48,314 bases of DNA from Pseudomonas capeferrum (GTDB lineage: Bacteria > Pseudomonadota > Gammaproteobacteria > Pseudomonadales > Pseudomonadaceae), in the NCBI RefSeq assembly GCF_000731675.1, contig NZ_JMIT01000006.1, positions 129,545 to 177,858 of the forward strand. The letters run 5' to 3'. The position numbers and the translations under genes were made by a program. Below the pieces are notes generated by a model, which did not search any database, was not told where the DNA came from, and saw only the letters and a program-made list of their open reading frames with translations. Below, piece after piece: positions 1 to 6,626 of the stretch (the first letter of the stretch is position 1; the number at the start of each line of letters is the position of its first letter).

Positions 1-365
1 CAATTATTCCTGAGGCATTGGCGCGCGCCCCCTTGGTGTTCGCCTCGATATTGCGTCGTGCGAACAAGGCGGTCGCGCGCAAATGTCACAGACCTCATTG
101 GCCCGAAACAAATGTAGGAGCGGCCTTGCGTCGCGATGCGCCGCGCGGGCGGCGCTCGATCTCATAGGCGCTGAACCTGTTGTGGCGAACACCCCGTGCC
201 CACCCTTTTCTCCCGACATGCACCTCACAGCCAACAAACCCATCCGCCGTAAGACATTTCTGAACCTGAAACCAAATGCTACAGGTTCCAGCCACTTAGG
301 AATTACCCTACACGCACTGCTGAAGTATCGCTGTTGTCGGTGAAATGCCTCAGGGATAACGTTTT
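1..365. other. Non-coding stretch at the left edge, no gene recognised
   Basis: I see no credible gene here. Short open frames exist on both strands, but their translations run through a REP-like repeat and have no recognisable start context or family resemblance. The only structure I can name is the REP-like unit listed separately at 113-175. A gene ending left of the window cannot be excluded. Confidence 0.5.
113..175. repeat. REP-like palindromic repeat
   Basis: The segment begins with TGTAGGAGCGGCCTTGCGTC, the usual opening of intergenic REP elements in P. putida-group genomes. It is followed by a perfect hairpin, with GCGCCGC (138-144) pairing GCGGCGC (149-155) around a 4-base loop. REP elements are short, multicopy and extragenic. 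The family assignment is from memory of the consensus. Confidence 0.6.
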
Positions 366-539
366 CGGGTCGCTTCGGCAGCCGGGCATGAGAACCCGAT
401 CACTTAGCTAGCAGCACCGTTATGGTGGCCGTACGTGGGCGGGCTTTCGCCTGGCCGAGTGTTTGCTAGCTTCTATCGGCTTTCTCACACCTGCGTATGG
501 CTGCCACCTTCAATCCATGAGAAAGATTCAGGTGGTAGC
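366..539 (+). ncRNA. Candidate structured RNA leader upstream of the DUF6124-type remnant
   Basis: Several nested inverted repeats occur in 175 bases. CGGGT (366-370) faces ACCCG (about 394-398). AGCTAGCA (406-413) pairs perfectly with TGCTAGCT (464-471) and encloses two smaller hairpins, CACC/GGTG near 415-427 and a GC-rich one near 437-457. GCTGCCACCT (500-509) pairs with AGGTGGTAGC (530-539) with one G-U pair. The last hairpin ends about 30 bases before the ATG at 569, so it would lie in the mRNA leader. I recall similar leaders before small Pseudomonas genes of this kind but cannot name an Rfam family. The RNA call is inference. Confidence 0.4.
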
Positions 540-568
540 ACCCTTCGACGAGAAGCTGGAGTTACCCT

Positions 569-770
569 ATGAAAAAGATCGTCCCAGACCCACCCCGCCG
601 CAAACCGATCACCACCCCATTCTTCACCGTCCAATCCGACATGTACCCACCCCATGCCCTCGCCCACGTTAGCGAGCTGCTACGCGGCGTTATCGAAACC
701 ATCGACGATGAGTGTCCTGGCCAAGGCGTTGATGGACGATATCGAGTTAGCCAAGAACCGGTTGCATTGA
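569..770 (+). pseudogene. Frameshifted DUF6124-type small protein gene
   Basis: From ATG 569 the frame reads MKKIVPDPPRRKPITTPFFTV and then HALAHVSELLRGVIETIDDE, which resembles the N-terminal half of small Pseudomonas DUF6124-type proteins. After about codon 48 the frame loses resemblance and runs to a stop near 793. The adjacent frame from 714 reads VLAKALMDDIELAKNRLH and stops at 770; this looks like the family's usual C-terminal helix. Both halves are present but out of frame, and the segment normally joining them looks shortened. The simplest reading is an internal deletion with a frameshift near 711-714. A GGAG run at 557-560 is a plausible ribosome binding site. Function of the family is unknown to me. 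Confidence 0.55.
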
Positions 771-777
771 TCTCACT

Positions 778-819
778 GGCCTCTTCGCGGTAAACCCCAC
801 AAGATCCCGCGAAGAGGCC
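778..819. repeat. REP-like inverted repeat between convergent units
   Basis: GGCCTCTTCGCGG (778-790) and CCGCGAAGAGGCC (807-819) form a perfect 13-base inverted repeat with a 16-base loop that still carries the TAAACCC of the P. putida REP consensus. It lies between the DUF6124-type remnant and the 3' end of the ydfG-like gene. It has no U-run, so it is a REP element rather than a standard intrinsic terminator. Confidence 0.65.
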
Positions 820-863
820 ATCAGCCGCCAGGGCGCCAGTTGGCCCAAACGATAACGGGGCAA

Positions 864-1637
864 TCAAGCAGCGCCCAACGGCCTAGGCAGATCGCGCACC
901 ACATTAAGCGCCGCACTGCTCTGCGCCACCGGCATGATCTCGATGGTATTGATATTCACATGCGCGGGCTGGTCCGCAATCCAGGCCACCGTGGCCGCGA
1001 TATCCTCCGGCAGAATCGCCTCCACATCACGGTACAGAGCCTGCACGGCCTCCACATCGCCCTTCAGGCGCACCAGCGAAAAATCGGTACCCGAGCACAG
1101 GCCCGGTTCAATGTTGCTCACCCGAACACACGTACCGGCCAGGTCGGCACGCAGATTGAGGCTGAACTGGCGAACGAATGCCTTGCTGGCGCCATACACG
1201 TTGCCGCCTGGGTACGGGTAAGTGCCGGCAATGGAGCCGATGTTGATGATCATCCCGCTGTCCGCCGCCACCATCTGCGGCAGGATCTTGTGGGTGACCA
1301 TGGCCAGCCCGGTGACATTGGTGTCGATCATCCGCTGCCAGTTTTCGGCGCTGCTGGCCTGGGCGCGATCGACGCCCAGCGCCAGCCCGGCGTTGTTCAC
1401 CAGCAGGTCGATCTGCAGCGACGCATCACGGATCTGTTCGACTGCCGCTTCAAGCGACACCGGGTCGGTGACATCCAGGGCCAGCGGGATGAAATTGACC
1501 CCCAGTTCACCCTCCAGTGCCTGCAGTTTATCCATGCGCCGGGCGCCACCGATCACGCGGTAGCCCTTGGCAACCAAGGTACGACAGATGGCACGGCCAA
1601 ACCCCGAGGAGGCGCCGGTTACGAATGCGGTTTTCAT
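864..1637 (-). CDS. ydfG: YdfG-like short-chain dehydrogenase (NADP-dependent 3-hydroxy acid dehydrogenase type)
   Basis: A 257-residue classical short-chain dehydrogenase. Visible are the cofactor motif TGASSGFG (7-14), Asp55 in LALDV, NNAG (81-84), and the catalytic set Ser135, Tyr148 and Lys152 in YGASK. Arg33/Arg34 after the second strand suggest NADP(H). The C-terminal stretch around HVNINTIEIMPV matches E. coli YdfG, which oxidises 3-hydroxy acids and serine-type beta-hydroxy amino acids in the cytoplasm. It is the last gene of a three-gene minus-strand operon, 22 bases after the permease. I infer that it oxidises the hydroxylated product of the dioxygenase encoded first; the actual substrate is unknown. 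Confidence 0.85.
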   Translation of the reverse strand: MKTAFVTGASSGFGRAICRTLVAKGYRVIGGARRMDKLQALEGELGVNFIPLALDVTDPVSLEAAVEQIRDASLQIDLLVNNAGLALGVDRAQASSAENWQRMIDTNVTGLAMVTHKILPQMVAADSGMIINIGSIAGTYPYPGGNVYGASKAFVRQFSLNLRADLAGTCVRVSNIEPGLCSGTDFSLVRLKGDVEAVQALYRDVEAILPEDIAATVAWIADQPAHVNINTIEIMPVAQSSAALNVVRDLPRPLGAA

Positions 1638-1659
1638 CAGTTATCTCCGGTTGGGTAAG

Positions 1660-2445
1660 TCAGACCAGGTACTTCACGCCCAGGCTGGTGAACAGGCACA
1701 GCATCGAGAACACCAACACCTTGCGCACCACGTCATTGCCTTTGCGCAAGGCCAGGGCACTGCCCATGTGGTTGCCGAGGATGTTGCAGGCCACCAGTGG
1801 CAGGGCCAGCAGGTACACAACCTTGCCGGCCATGATGAACGCCACCAGTGCGCCGATGTTGGAGGCGAAGTTGAAGGTCTTGGAGTTGGCCGAGCTGGAC
1901 ACCAGGTCCATGCGCAGCAGGTAGTGGAAGGCGATGATGAACATGCTGCCGGTGCCGGGGCCGAAGAAACCGTCATAAAAGCCGATGGTCAGGCAGGTCA
2001 ATGGCACCACGGTGTACAGCACCCGCGGTGACAGCTCGCGTTCCTCGACCGGGCGGTCCTTAGGGGTGAGGAAAATCAGGATGCCGACCGGGATCAGCGC
2101 CAGGATGATCTTGCCCACGGTCTCCTGGGAGATCGACACAATCAGGTGCGCCCCCAGGTAGGCCCCGAGCAACGAGAACGGCACGCCGACCAGCGCCACC
2201 TTCCAGACCATCTTGCTGTTGGCCAGAAAGTTGCGAATGGCCGCCAGCGTGCCCAGGGTGCTGACCAGTTTTTCTTGCCCCAGGGCCACTTGCGGCGGCA
2301 TGCCCACCAGCAAAAACCCAGGGACCAGAAACAGCCCGCCACCGCCGGCAATGCTGTCGACGAAGCCGGCAATGAACGCGATCGCCCCCAGCATCAGGAT
2401 CGCCAGCAGCCAGTGTTCCGCCCAGAAAGCGCCTAACAGTTCCAT
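1660..2445 (-). CDS. TauE/SafE-family membrane permease
   Basis: A 261-residue, strongly hydrophobic protein with about eight predicted membrane segments. The N-terminal signature DSIAGGGGLFLVPGFLLVG and the second-half repeat NFASNIGALVAFIMAG are typical of the TauE/SafE (YfcA-like) family, inner-membrane permeases linked to sulfonates, sulfite or other small anions. I place the start at the ATG at 2445 because GGAAG lies 8 bases before it; a longer frame exists but overlaps the upstream gene. It starts 31 bases after the dioxygenase stop and ends 22 bases before ydfG, so the three are probably one operon. Substrate and direction of transport cannot be read from sequence. It may import the dioxygenase substrate or export a product. 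Confidence 0.85.
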   Translation of the reverse strand: MELLGAFWAEHWLLAILMLGAIAFIAGFVDSIAGGGGLFLVPGFLLVGMPPQVALGQEKLVSTLGTLAAIRNFLANSKMVWKVALVGVPFSLLGAYLGAHLIVSISQETVGKIILALIPVGILIFLTPKDRPVEERELSPRVLYTVVPLTCLTIGFYDGFFGPGTGSMFIIAFHYLLRMDLVSSSANSKTFNFASNIGALVAFIMAGKVVYLLALPLVACNILGNHMGSALALRKGNDVVRKVLVFSMLCLFTSLGVKYLV

Positions 2446-2476
2446 AGCATTACTTCCATCGAGTGGTTGAGTGAGA

Positions 2477-3502
2477 TCAGGAGCGCACTTCGTAGAGGTG
2501 ATCGGCGCGGGTGAAATGCACACGGTTCAGGTCGTTGACTGCGAACAGGCGCATCAGCCAGCGGTCGGCACCGTCGTTTTGCGGCTCGAAGCCATCACGG
2601 GCATGCAATACGCGCTGGTTCTTGAACACCATGAAGTCACCCGGCAGCAGCAGGTGCGGCTCATCGAAGCGGCGGGTTTCCAGCACGCCGCGCAGGCTGG
2701 CCAGGGCTTGCTCGGCACGCAGGTTCAGCCCGTGGGTGTTTTCGCTGTCGAAACGGCACAACCACTCCCCCGCGTTGCCACGTGCCAGCACGGGCAGCTC
2801 CGCGGTGCAGCGCCGATTGGCGGTGAACGAGTCGGGGCGGCGAATTTCGAACTGTGGCTGGCAAAGCTCGCGCACGCTGGCCGCGGGCAGCGCCGCCACT
2901 ACGGCATCGAGGTTGACCAGGGTTGTGCTGATACGCGGGTCACAGCGCATGCCGAAGAACGACAGGTACTCCGGGCAGCACGAAGCGCTGCCCAGTGGCT
3001 CGGACGACAACGGCAAGTCGGGGTTGTCGACGTGGTAGGAAAAGCGCAGCCGCGAGCCGTGGGAGCTTTTGTGGCTGGACGAGGTACGCGCCGGGATGAC
3101 ATGGCGGAACAGGCGCCCGTCGTTCTCCCCTTCATAAACGATCGGGTTGATCCCCATCAGACTCTGCATGGTCAGGCTGACCAGGCAGGCTATCGGCGTG
3201 CTGCGCGGGCTGAGTACCCCGGAGTACGGCGTAGGGGGGACGTCGCGGTCGCGTGGGCAGTTGCGCACGATCATGCAGGTCAGCTGCGGGTCTTCGACGA
3301 AGCCACGAATCTGTTGGCAGAGTGCTTTGCCCAGCACCTCCTGTGCCTGGTCCTTGAGCTGCGGATAGAGCTCTTTGCTGGTTTCGAAATCGAGGGGGGT
3401 ATTGTTCAGTACGGTTTGCCAGGCACTTGAAGTCACCCAAGGCAGGCGAATCTCCAGTGAAGTCTGAGGCTCGGCTGCTTGTTGCAGGTGTGCGCTTTCC
3501 AT
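2477..3502 (-). CDS. Fe(II)/2-oxoglutarate-dependent dioxygenase, TauD/TfdA or clavaminate-synthase type
   Basis: A 341-residue protein with the expected iron triad: His157-x-Asp159 in YHVDNP and His300 in RVLHARDGF. A distal Arg in the ADRWLMRLF segment (Arg314 or Arg318) would bind 2-oxoglutarate. The order of motifs and the length fit the clavaminate synthase-like branch, which includes the beta-hydroxylases of free amino acids such as Asn and Arg, rather than classical taurine dioxygenase. These enzymes couple decarboxylation of 2-oxoglutarate to hydroxylation in the cytoplasm. It is first in its operon, divergent from a MocR regulator. The ribosome binding site before ATG 3502 is weak. 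I infer an amino acid or amino-sulfonate as substrate; I do not recognise the exact enzyme. Confidence 0.8.
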   Translation of the reverse strand: MESAHLQQAAEPQTSLEIRLPWVTSSAWQTVLNNTPLDFETSKELYPQLKDQAQEVLGKALCQQIRGFVEDPQLTCMIVRNCPRDRDVPPTPYSGVLSPRSTPIACLVSLTMQSLMGINPIVYEGENDGRLFRHVIPARTSSSHKSSHGSRLRFSYHVDNPDLPLSSEPLGSASCCPEYLSFFGMRCDPRISTTLVNLDAVVAALPAASVRELCQPQFEIRRPDSFTANRRCTAELPVLARGNAGEWLCRFDSENTHGLNLRAEQALASLRGVLETRRFDEPHLLLPGDFMVFKNQRVLHARDGFEPQNDGADRWLMRLFAVNDLNRVHFTRADHLYEVRS

Positions 3503-3647
3503 TTCGAGTGTTAGTCCATTGAGCTAGCTTGTGGCCATTCGGTGTCGTGCTAAGCCGGGCAGAGGCGGCAGACATTGTCTTTTTTTTGAAGCCGTTCACA
3601 GCTGTGCGATGGGGGTGGCGGAGGCAGAAAGGGCACCCGTCAATTGC

Positions 3648-3863
3648 ATCGACTCAATCATTGTAATTACAAAAATAGAATCGACTCAATTTATTTCATC
3701 ATCAACAAAGAACACCGATTGAATCGATTCAATCAACTCATTGATTTCAAAAGATTTCTGGAAAAACCGCCGTAGACACGCGTGCCTGGTGCCGAGTACA
3801 GCCGGAACGCGATTCGCCCCTTCCTCCGTTTTTGTTTAGCGAAACCACCTCAATCGGTGCAAT
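3648..3863. promoter_or_regulatory. Operator array, ATCG-N3-CAAT, probably for the MocR regulator
   Basis: The core ATCG-N3-CAAT occurs four times in the same orientation: 3648-3658 and 3680-3690 (both ATCGACTCAAT), 3723-3733 (ATCGATTCAAT, the right half of a perfect 16-base palindrome at 3718-3733) and 3853-3863 (ATCGGTGCAAT). Starts are 32 and then 43 bases apart, close to three and four helical turns, so the first three would sit on one face of the DNA. MocR/GntR regulators commonly bind direct repeats of this kind in divergent promoters. Assignment to the adjacent mocR is inference from position. Confidence 0.55.
3660..3689 (-). promoter_or_regulatory. Likely promoter of the dioxygenase-permease-dehydrogenase operon
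   Basis: On the minus strand TTGAGT (3684-3689) and TACAAT (3660-3665) are separated by 18 bases. The -35 lies inside the second ATCG-N3-CAAT site and the first site lies just past the predicted start of transcription, as expected for a regulated promoter. The leader would be about 150 bases. Confidence 0.4.
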
Positions 3864-3868
3864 TTACC

Positions 3869-3896
3869 TAGACAAAAACACAATTACTCCTATCAG
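3869..3896 (+). promoter_or_regulatory. Possible promoter of the mocR gene
   Basis: TAGACA (3869-3874) and TATCAG (3891-3896) are separated by 16 bases, about 50 bases before the ATG chosen for mocR. The fourth ATCG-N3-CAAT site ends 5 bases upstream of this -35, compatible with autoregulation. Both hexamers are imperfect. Confidence 0.3.
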
Positions 3897-3945
3897 ACCT
3901 TTCGTGCTAGGCTTTCGCGTTCTTGCAGCTTCTGGTGCCATTTCC

Positions 3946-5334
3946 ATGTGGGTTCCTCACTACAGCGACCTGGCACAGCCGGTCTATCTGATGATCGCCG
4001 ACGCCCTTGAACAGGACATCGGTAGCGGCCGGCTGACCGCTGGCGAACGCTTGCCGACACTCAAGGACCTGGCCGAATCACTGAACGTGACGCCTGGCAC
4101 CATCGGCCGAGCCTATGACGAAGCGGCCAAACGTGGCCTGGTGGTGGGCGAGGTGGGGCGCGGCACCTTCGTGCTGCAGCAACGCCAGGCGCAGGCCCCG
4201 GCAGCACGCCCCTTGATGCCGCCAGCCGAACGCGAGAGCGGGCAGATCGACCTTTCGATCATCAAGCCCAATGACGCGCACATGACCGACTGGCTGCGCG
4301 GGGCAATAAACGAACTGGCCGCGTCACCCGACCTGGCCCAGGTGCTCGATTACGTCACCGAGGGTGGCCATGCGACGCACAAGCAGGCCGGTGCGGCCTG
4401 GATCCAGCGCTGGATGCCTGAAGCCAACTGGCAGCAGGTAGTGCTGACCTCGGGTGCCCAGCATGGCCTGCTGGTGGCCATCAGCAGCCTGTCCAAAGGC
4501 GACGACGTCATACTGTGCGAGTCGTTCTGCTACCCAGGCATCATTTCGCTGGCCCATAGCATGGGGCGCCGCCTGCGCGGTGTGGCCATGGACGAACACG
4601 GCCTGATTCCCGAGGCCTTGCGCACAGCGTGCATGGAGCACCGCCCTTCCCTGCTGGTGTGCGTCACCACCCACCAGAACCCGACCAACTCGATCATGCC
4701 CCACGCGCGCCGCGAAGCCATCGCCGCCATTGCCCGCGAGTTCGACCTGTTCATCGTCGATGACGATATCTACGGTTTCCTGGAGCCAGCACCTGGCTAC
4801 AAGCCCTTGGCCGCCTATGCACCCGAACGCTCGGTATACCTGACCAGCTTGTCCAAGAGCGTGCTGCCAGCGCTGCGTATCGGCTACCTGTATGCCCCGC
4901 CGCAAACCCTGTCGCGGCTGTCGTCGATGGTGCGCAGCAGCGTGTGGATGCCATCGCCGTTGATGGCACAACTGGCCAGCAACCTGATCAACAGCGGCAT
5001 GGCCGAGCAACTGGTGCAGGTGCAGCAGGACGAAGCGGCCACGCGCCAGCAGATGGCCCGTGAAATCCTTGGCAAGTACAAGATCCGCAGCCAGCCCTAC
5101 AGTTTTCATATCTGGCTGGAACTGCCCGAGCCCTGGACCAGCGACGAATTTGCCAACCTGGCGCGCAACAATGGCGTCACCGTGGTCAGCGGCAGCCAGT
5201 TCCTGCCTGAACGCAGCGCTGCCACCTGTGGCGTGCGTATCGCCCTGATGACGCCGAGCCGTTCGGAACTGGGCTTTGCCCTGACCAAGCTGGTCAGCCT
5301 GCTGGATTCACCAGAGCCGCGGCTTTTCTACTAG
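3946..5334 (+). CDS. MocR-type (GntR family) transcriptional regulator with aminotransferase-like domain
   Basis: A 462-residue regulator. Residues about 10-80 form a GntR winged helix (PVYLMIADALEQDI, GERLPTLKDLAESLNVTPGT, GRGTFVL). Residues about 110-455 form a fold-type I aminotransferase domain with HQNPTN (243-248), DDDIYGF with Asp273, the PLP lysine Lys304 in SLSKS, and Arg311. Such proteins bind PLP and respond to an amine or amino acid. The start is the ATG at 3946 since the family match begins there; 38 extra codons upstream are open but unrelated, and no strong ribosome binding site is visible. It is divergent from the dioxygenase operon, which it probably controls. An intrinsic terminator follows at 5347. 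Confidence 0.88.
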   Translation: MWVPHYSDLAQPVYLMIADALEQDIGSGRLTAGERLPTLKDLAESLNVTPGTIGRAYDEAAKRGLVVGEVGRGTFVLQQRQAQAPAARPLMPPAERESGQIDLSIIKPNDAHMTDWLRGAINELAASPDLAQVLDYVTEGGHATHKQAGAAWIQRWMPEANWQQVVLTSGAQHGLLVAISSLSKGDDVILCESFCYPGIISLAHSMGRRLRGVAMDEHGLIPEALRTACMEHRPSLLVCVTTHQNPTNSIMPHARREAIAAIAREFDLFIVDDDIYGFLEPAPGYKPLAAYAPERSVYLTSLSKSVLPALRIGYLYAPPQTLSRLSSMVRSSVWMPSPLMAQLASNLINSGMAEQLVQVQQDEAATRQQMAREILGKYKIRSQPYSFHIWLELPEPWTSDEFANLARNNGVTVVSGSQFLPERSAATCGVRIALMTPSRSELGFALTKLVSLLDSPEPRLFY

Positions 5335-5346
5335 GCGAATGACCCT

Positions 5347-5369
5347 GGACGGCTCGCTGCCGTCCTTTT
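5347..5369 (+). terminator. Intrinsic terminator after mocR
   Basis: GGACGGC (5347-5353), a 5-base loop, GCCGTCC (5359-5365) and then TTTT. It lies 13 bases after the mocR stop. Confidence 0.75.
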
Positions 5370-5462
5370 GGGACAGGCCGACATCAGTTTCAGAAACGGA
5401 CTACATCAACAAACGCCAGTCGCCTGCTAGGTTGCCCGAAAAATCCTAAGGGTAATGCTTGC

Positions 5463-5957
5463 ATGAAAACCTATTACGGCCGTGCCAGTCTCCTCATGTG
5501 CTCGCTGTTGCTGGCGGCACCCTCGCTGGCTGATCCCCTGACAGCCGCCCCGCCTCCCTCCGCCTCGATCACTGCCGAAGCCGCCCGGGCAATGGCCTCA
5601 GCCGCCGAACGCGCTGCCCAGGCCGAGGGCTTTGCCATCGTCATCAGCATTGTCGACAACCATGGCAACCTCAAGCACTTCCACCGCATGGACGGCACCA
5701 GCAGCGGCAGCATCCAGGTCGCAAAGCTCAAGGCCGCGACTTCCGCCCGTTTCCCGCTTGCCTCCAGAACACTTGCAGAGCGCAGTGCTGCCCTGCCAGC
5801 GAATCCCTATGCGTCACTGCCTGGCTTCACACTACTGGGGGGTGGCCTGCCAATCATGGATGCGAATGGCCAGCATATCGGCGGCATCGGTATCAGCGGG
5901 GCTACGCCGGAGCTGGATGTGCAGTTTGCCCAGGCGGCGCTGGATGGCGATGCCTGA
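5463..5957 (+). CDS. Exported GlcG/HbpS-family (DUF336) protein
   Basis: A 164-residue protein. The first 23 residues are a signal peptide with hydrophobic core SLLMCSLLLAAP and a likely cleavage after SLA, so it should be periplasmic. The mature part has the GlcG/HbpS pattern: AAQAEGFAIVISIVDNHGNL, then HRMDGT, a helix starting KLKAATSARF, and the C-terminal GGLPI and IGGIGISGA segments. The family includes heme-binding HbpS and proteins of unknown role in glycolate and glycerol gene clusters. AAGGG sits about 11 bases before the ATG. It stands alone between two terminators, and its ligand cannot be told from sequence. Confidence 0.82.
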   Translation: MKTYYGRASLLMCSLLLAAPSLADPLTAAPPPSASITAEAARAMASAAERAAQAEGFAIVISIVDNHGNLKHFHRMDGTSSGSIQVAKLKAATSARFPLASRTLAERSAALPANPYASLPGFTLLGGGLPIMDANGQHIGGIGISGATPELDVQFAQAALDGDA

Positions 5958-6005
5958 CTCTCGAGGCTTACCTTTCATTTGCGCCCGTGAAGTTTCCTCG
6001 CACAT

Positions 6006-6036
6006 AAAAAAACCCAGGGCAAATGCCCTGGGCTTT
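6006..6036 (-). terminator. Intrinsic terminator after ssb, possibly bidirectional
   Basis: CCCAGGGC (6013-6020) pairs with GCCCTGGG (6025-6032). A run of seven A at 6006-6012 gives a U-run for minus-strand transcripts leaving ssb. It may also stop plus-strand transcripts from the GlcG-family gene. Confidence 0.85.
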
Positions 6037-6065
6037 CGATGTAGCGCGACGCCTAACCGCTCTGA

Positions 6066-6617
6066 TCAGAACGGAATATCGTCATCAAAGCTGTCAAAGT
6101 CAGCGGCCGGCTGCGGCGCTGGCTGCTGCGGTGCAGGACGCTGTGGCGCCTGCTGCGGGCGTTGGGCCTGCTGACGTGGCGGCGCCTGGTTGTACTGTTG
6201 CTGCTGGCCACCCTGGTTGTAGTTGTTACCACCACCCTGGTTGTACTGGTCGCCGCCACCTTGCTGGTTCTGCGGACGGCCGCCCAGCAGCTGCATGGTG
6301 CCCTGCATGTCGACGATGATTTCGGTGGTGTAACGCTTGATGCCGTCTTTTTCCCACTCGCGGGTCTGCAGCTTGCCTTCGATGTACACCTGCGAACCCT
6401 TGCGCAGGTATTCGCCGGCGATTTCGGCAACCTTGCCGAACATCGACACACGGTGCCACTCGGTACGCTCGACCTTCTGGCCCGACTGCTTGTCGGTCCA
6501 CTGCTCGCTGGTAGCCAGGCTCAGGTTGGTCACGGCGTTACCGTTGGGCAGGTAGCGGACTTCGGGATCCTGGCCACAGGTGCCGACCAGAATGACTTTG
6601 TTAACCCCACGGGCCAT
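6066..6617 (-). CDS. ssb: Single-stranded DNA-binding protein
   Basis: A 183-residue SSB. Residues 1-110 form the OB fold (MARGVNKVILVG, NLSLATSEQW, EWHRVSMFGK, YIEGKLQTREW). Residues about 112-172 are a flexible Gln/Gly/Pro-rich linker. The last residues DDDIPF are the acidic tip that recruits replication and repair proteins. It coats single-stranded DNA as a tetramer. GGAGAACGTT precedes the ATG. The gene starts only 9 bases after the MFS transporter stop and is close to divergent uvrA, the classic neighbour of ssb, so it is probably transcribed with the transporter. Confidence 0.98.
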   Translation of the reverse strand: MARGVNKVILVGTCGQDPEVRYLPNGNAVTNLSLATSEQWTDKQSGQKVERTEWHRVSMFGKVAEIAGEYLRKGSQVYIEGKLQTREWEKDGIKRYTTEIIVDMQGTMQLLGGRPQNQQGGGDQYNQGGGNNYNQGGQQQQYNQAPPRQQAQRPQQAPQRPAPQQPAPQPAADFDSFDDDIPF

Positions 6618-6626
6618 AACGTTCTC

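Larger units (their letters stand above)
3503..3945. other. Divergent intergenic region between the dioxygenase operon and mocR
   Basis: These 443 bases hold no gene. Base composition drops to AT-rich between about 3640 and 3760, and that part carries repeated ATCG-N3-CAAT sites, two perfect palindromes (TTGTAATTACAA at 3661-3672 and ATTGAATCGATTCAAT at 3718-3733) and likely promoters for both directions, listed separately. The stretch 3503-3640 would be a long leader for the dioxygenase mRNA. Confidence 0.7.

Noticed and set aside
4..243. A 79-codon minus-strand open frame at the left edge
   Set aside because: It runs through a REP-like repeat and has typical REP-derived translation; no start signal.
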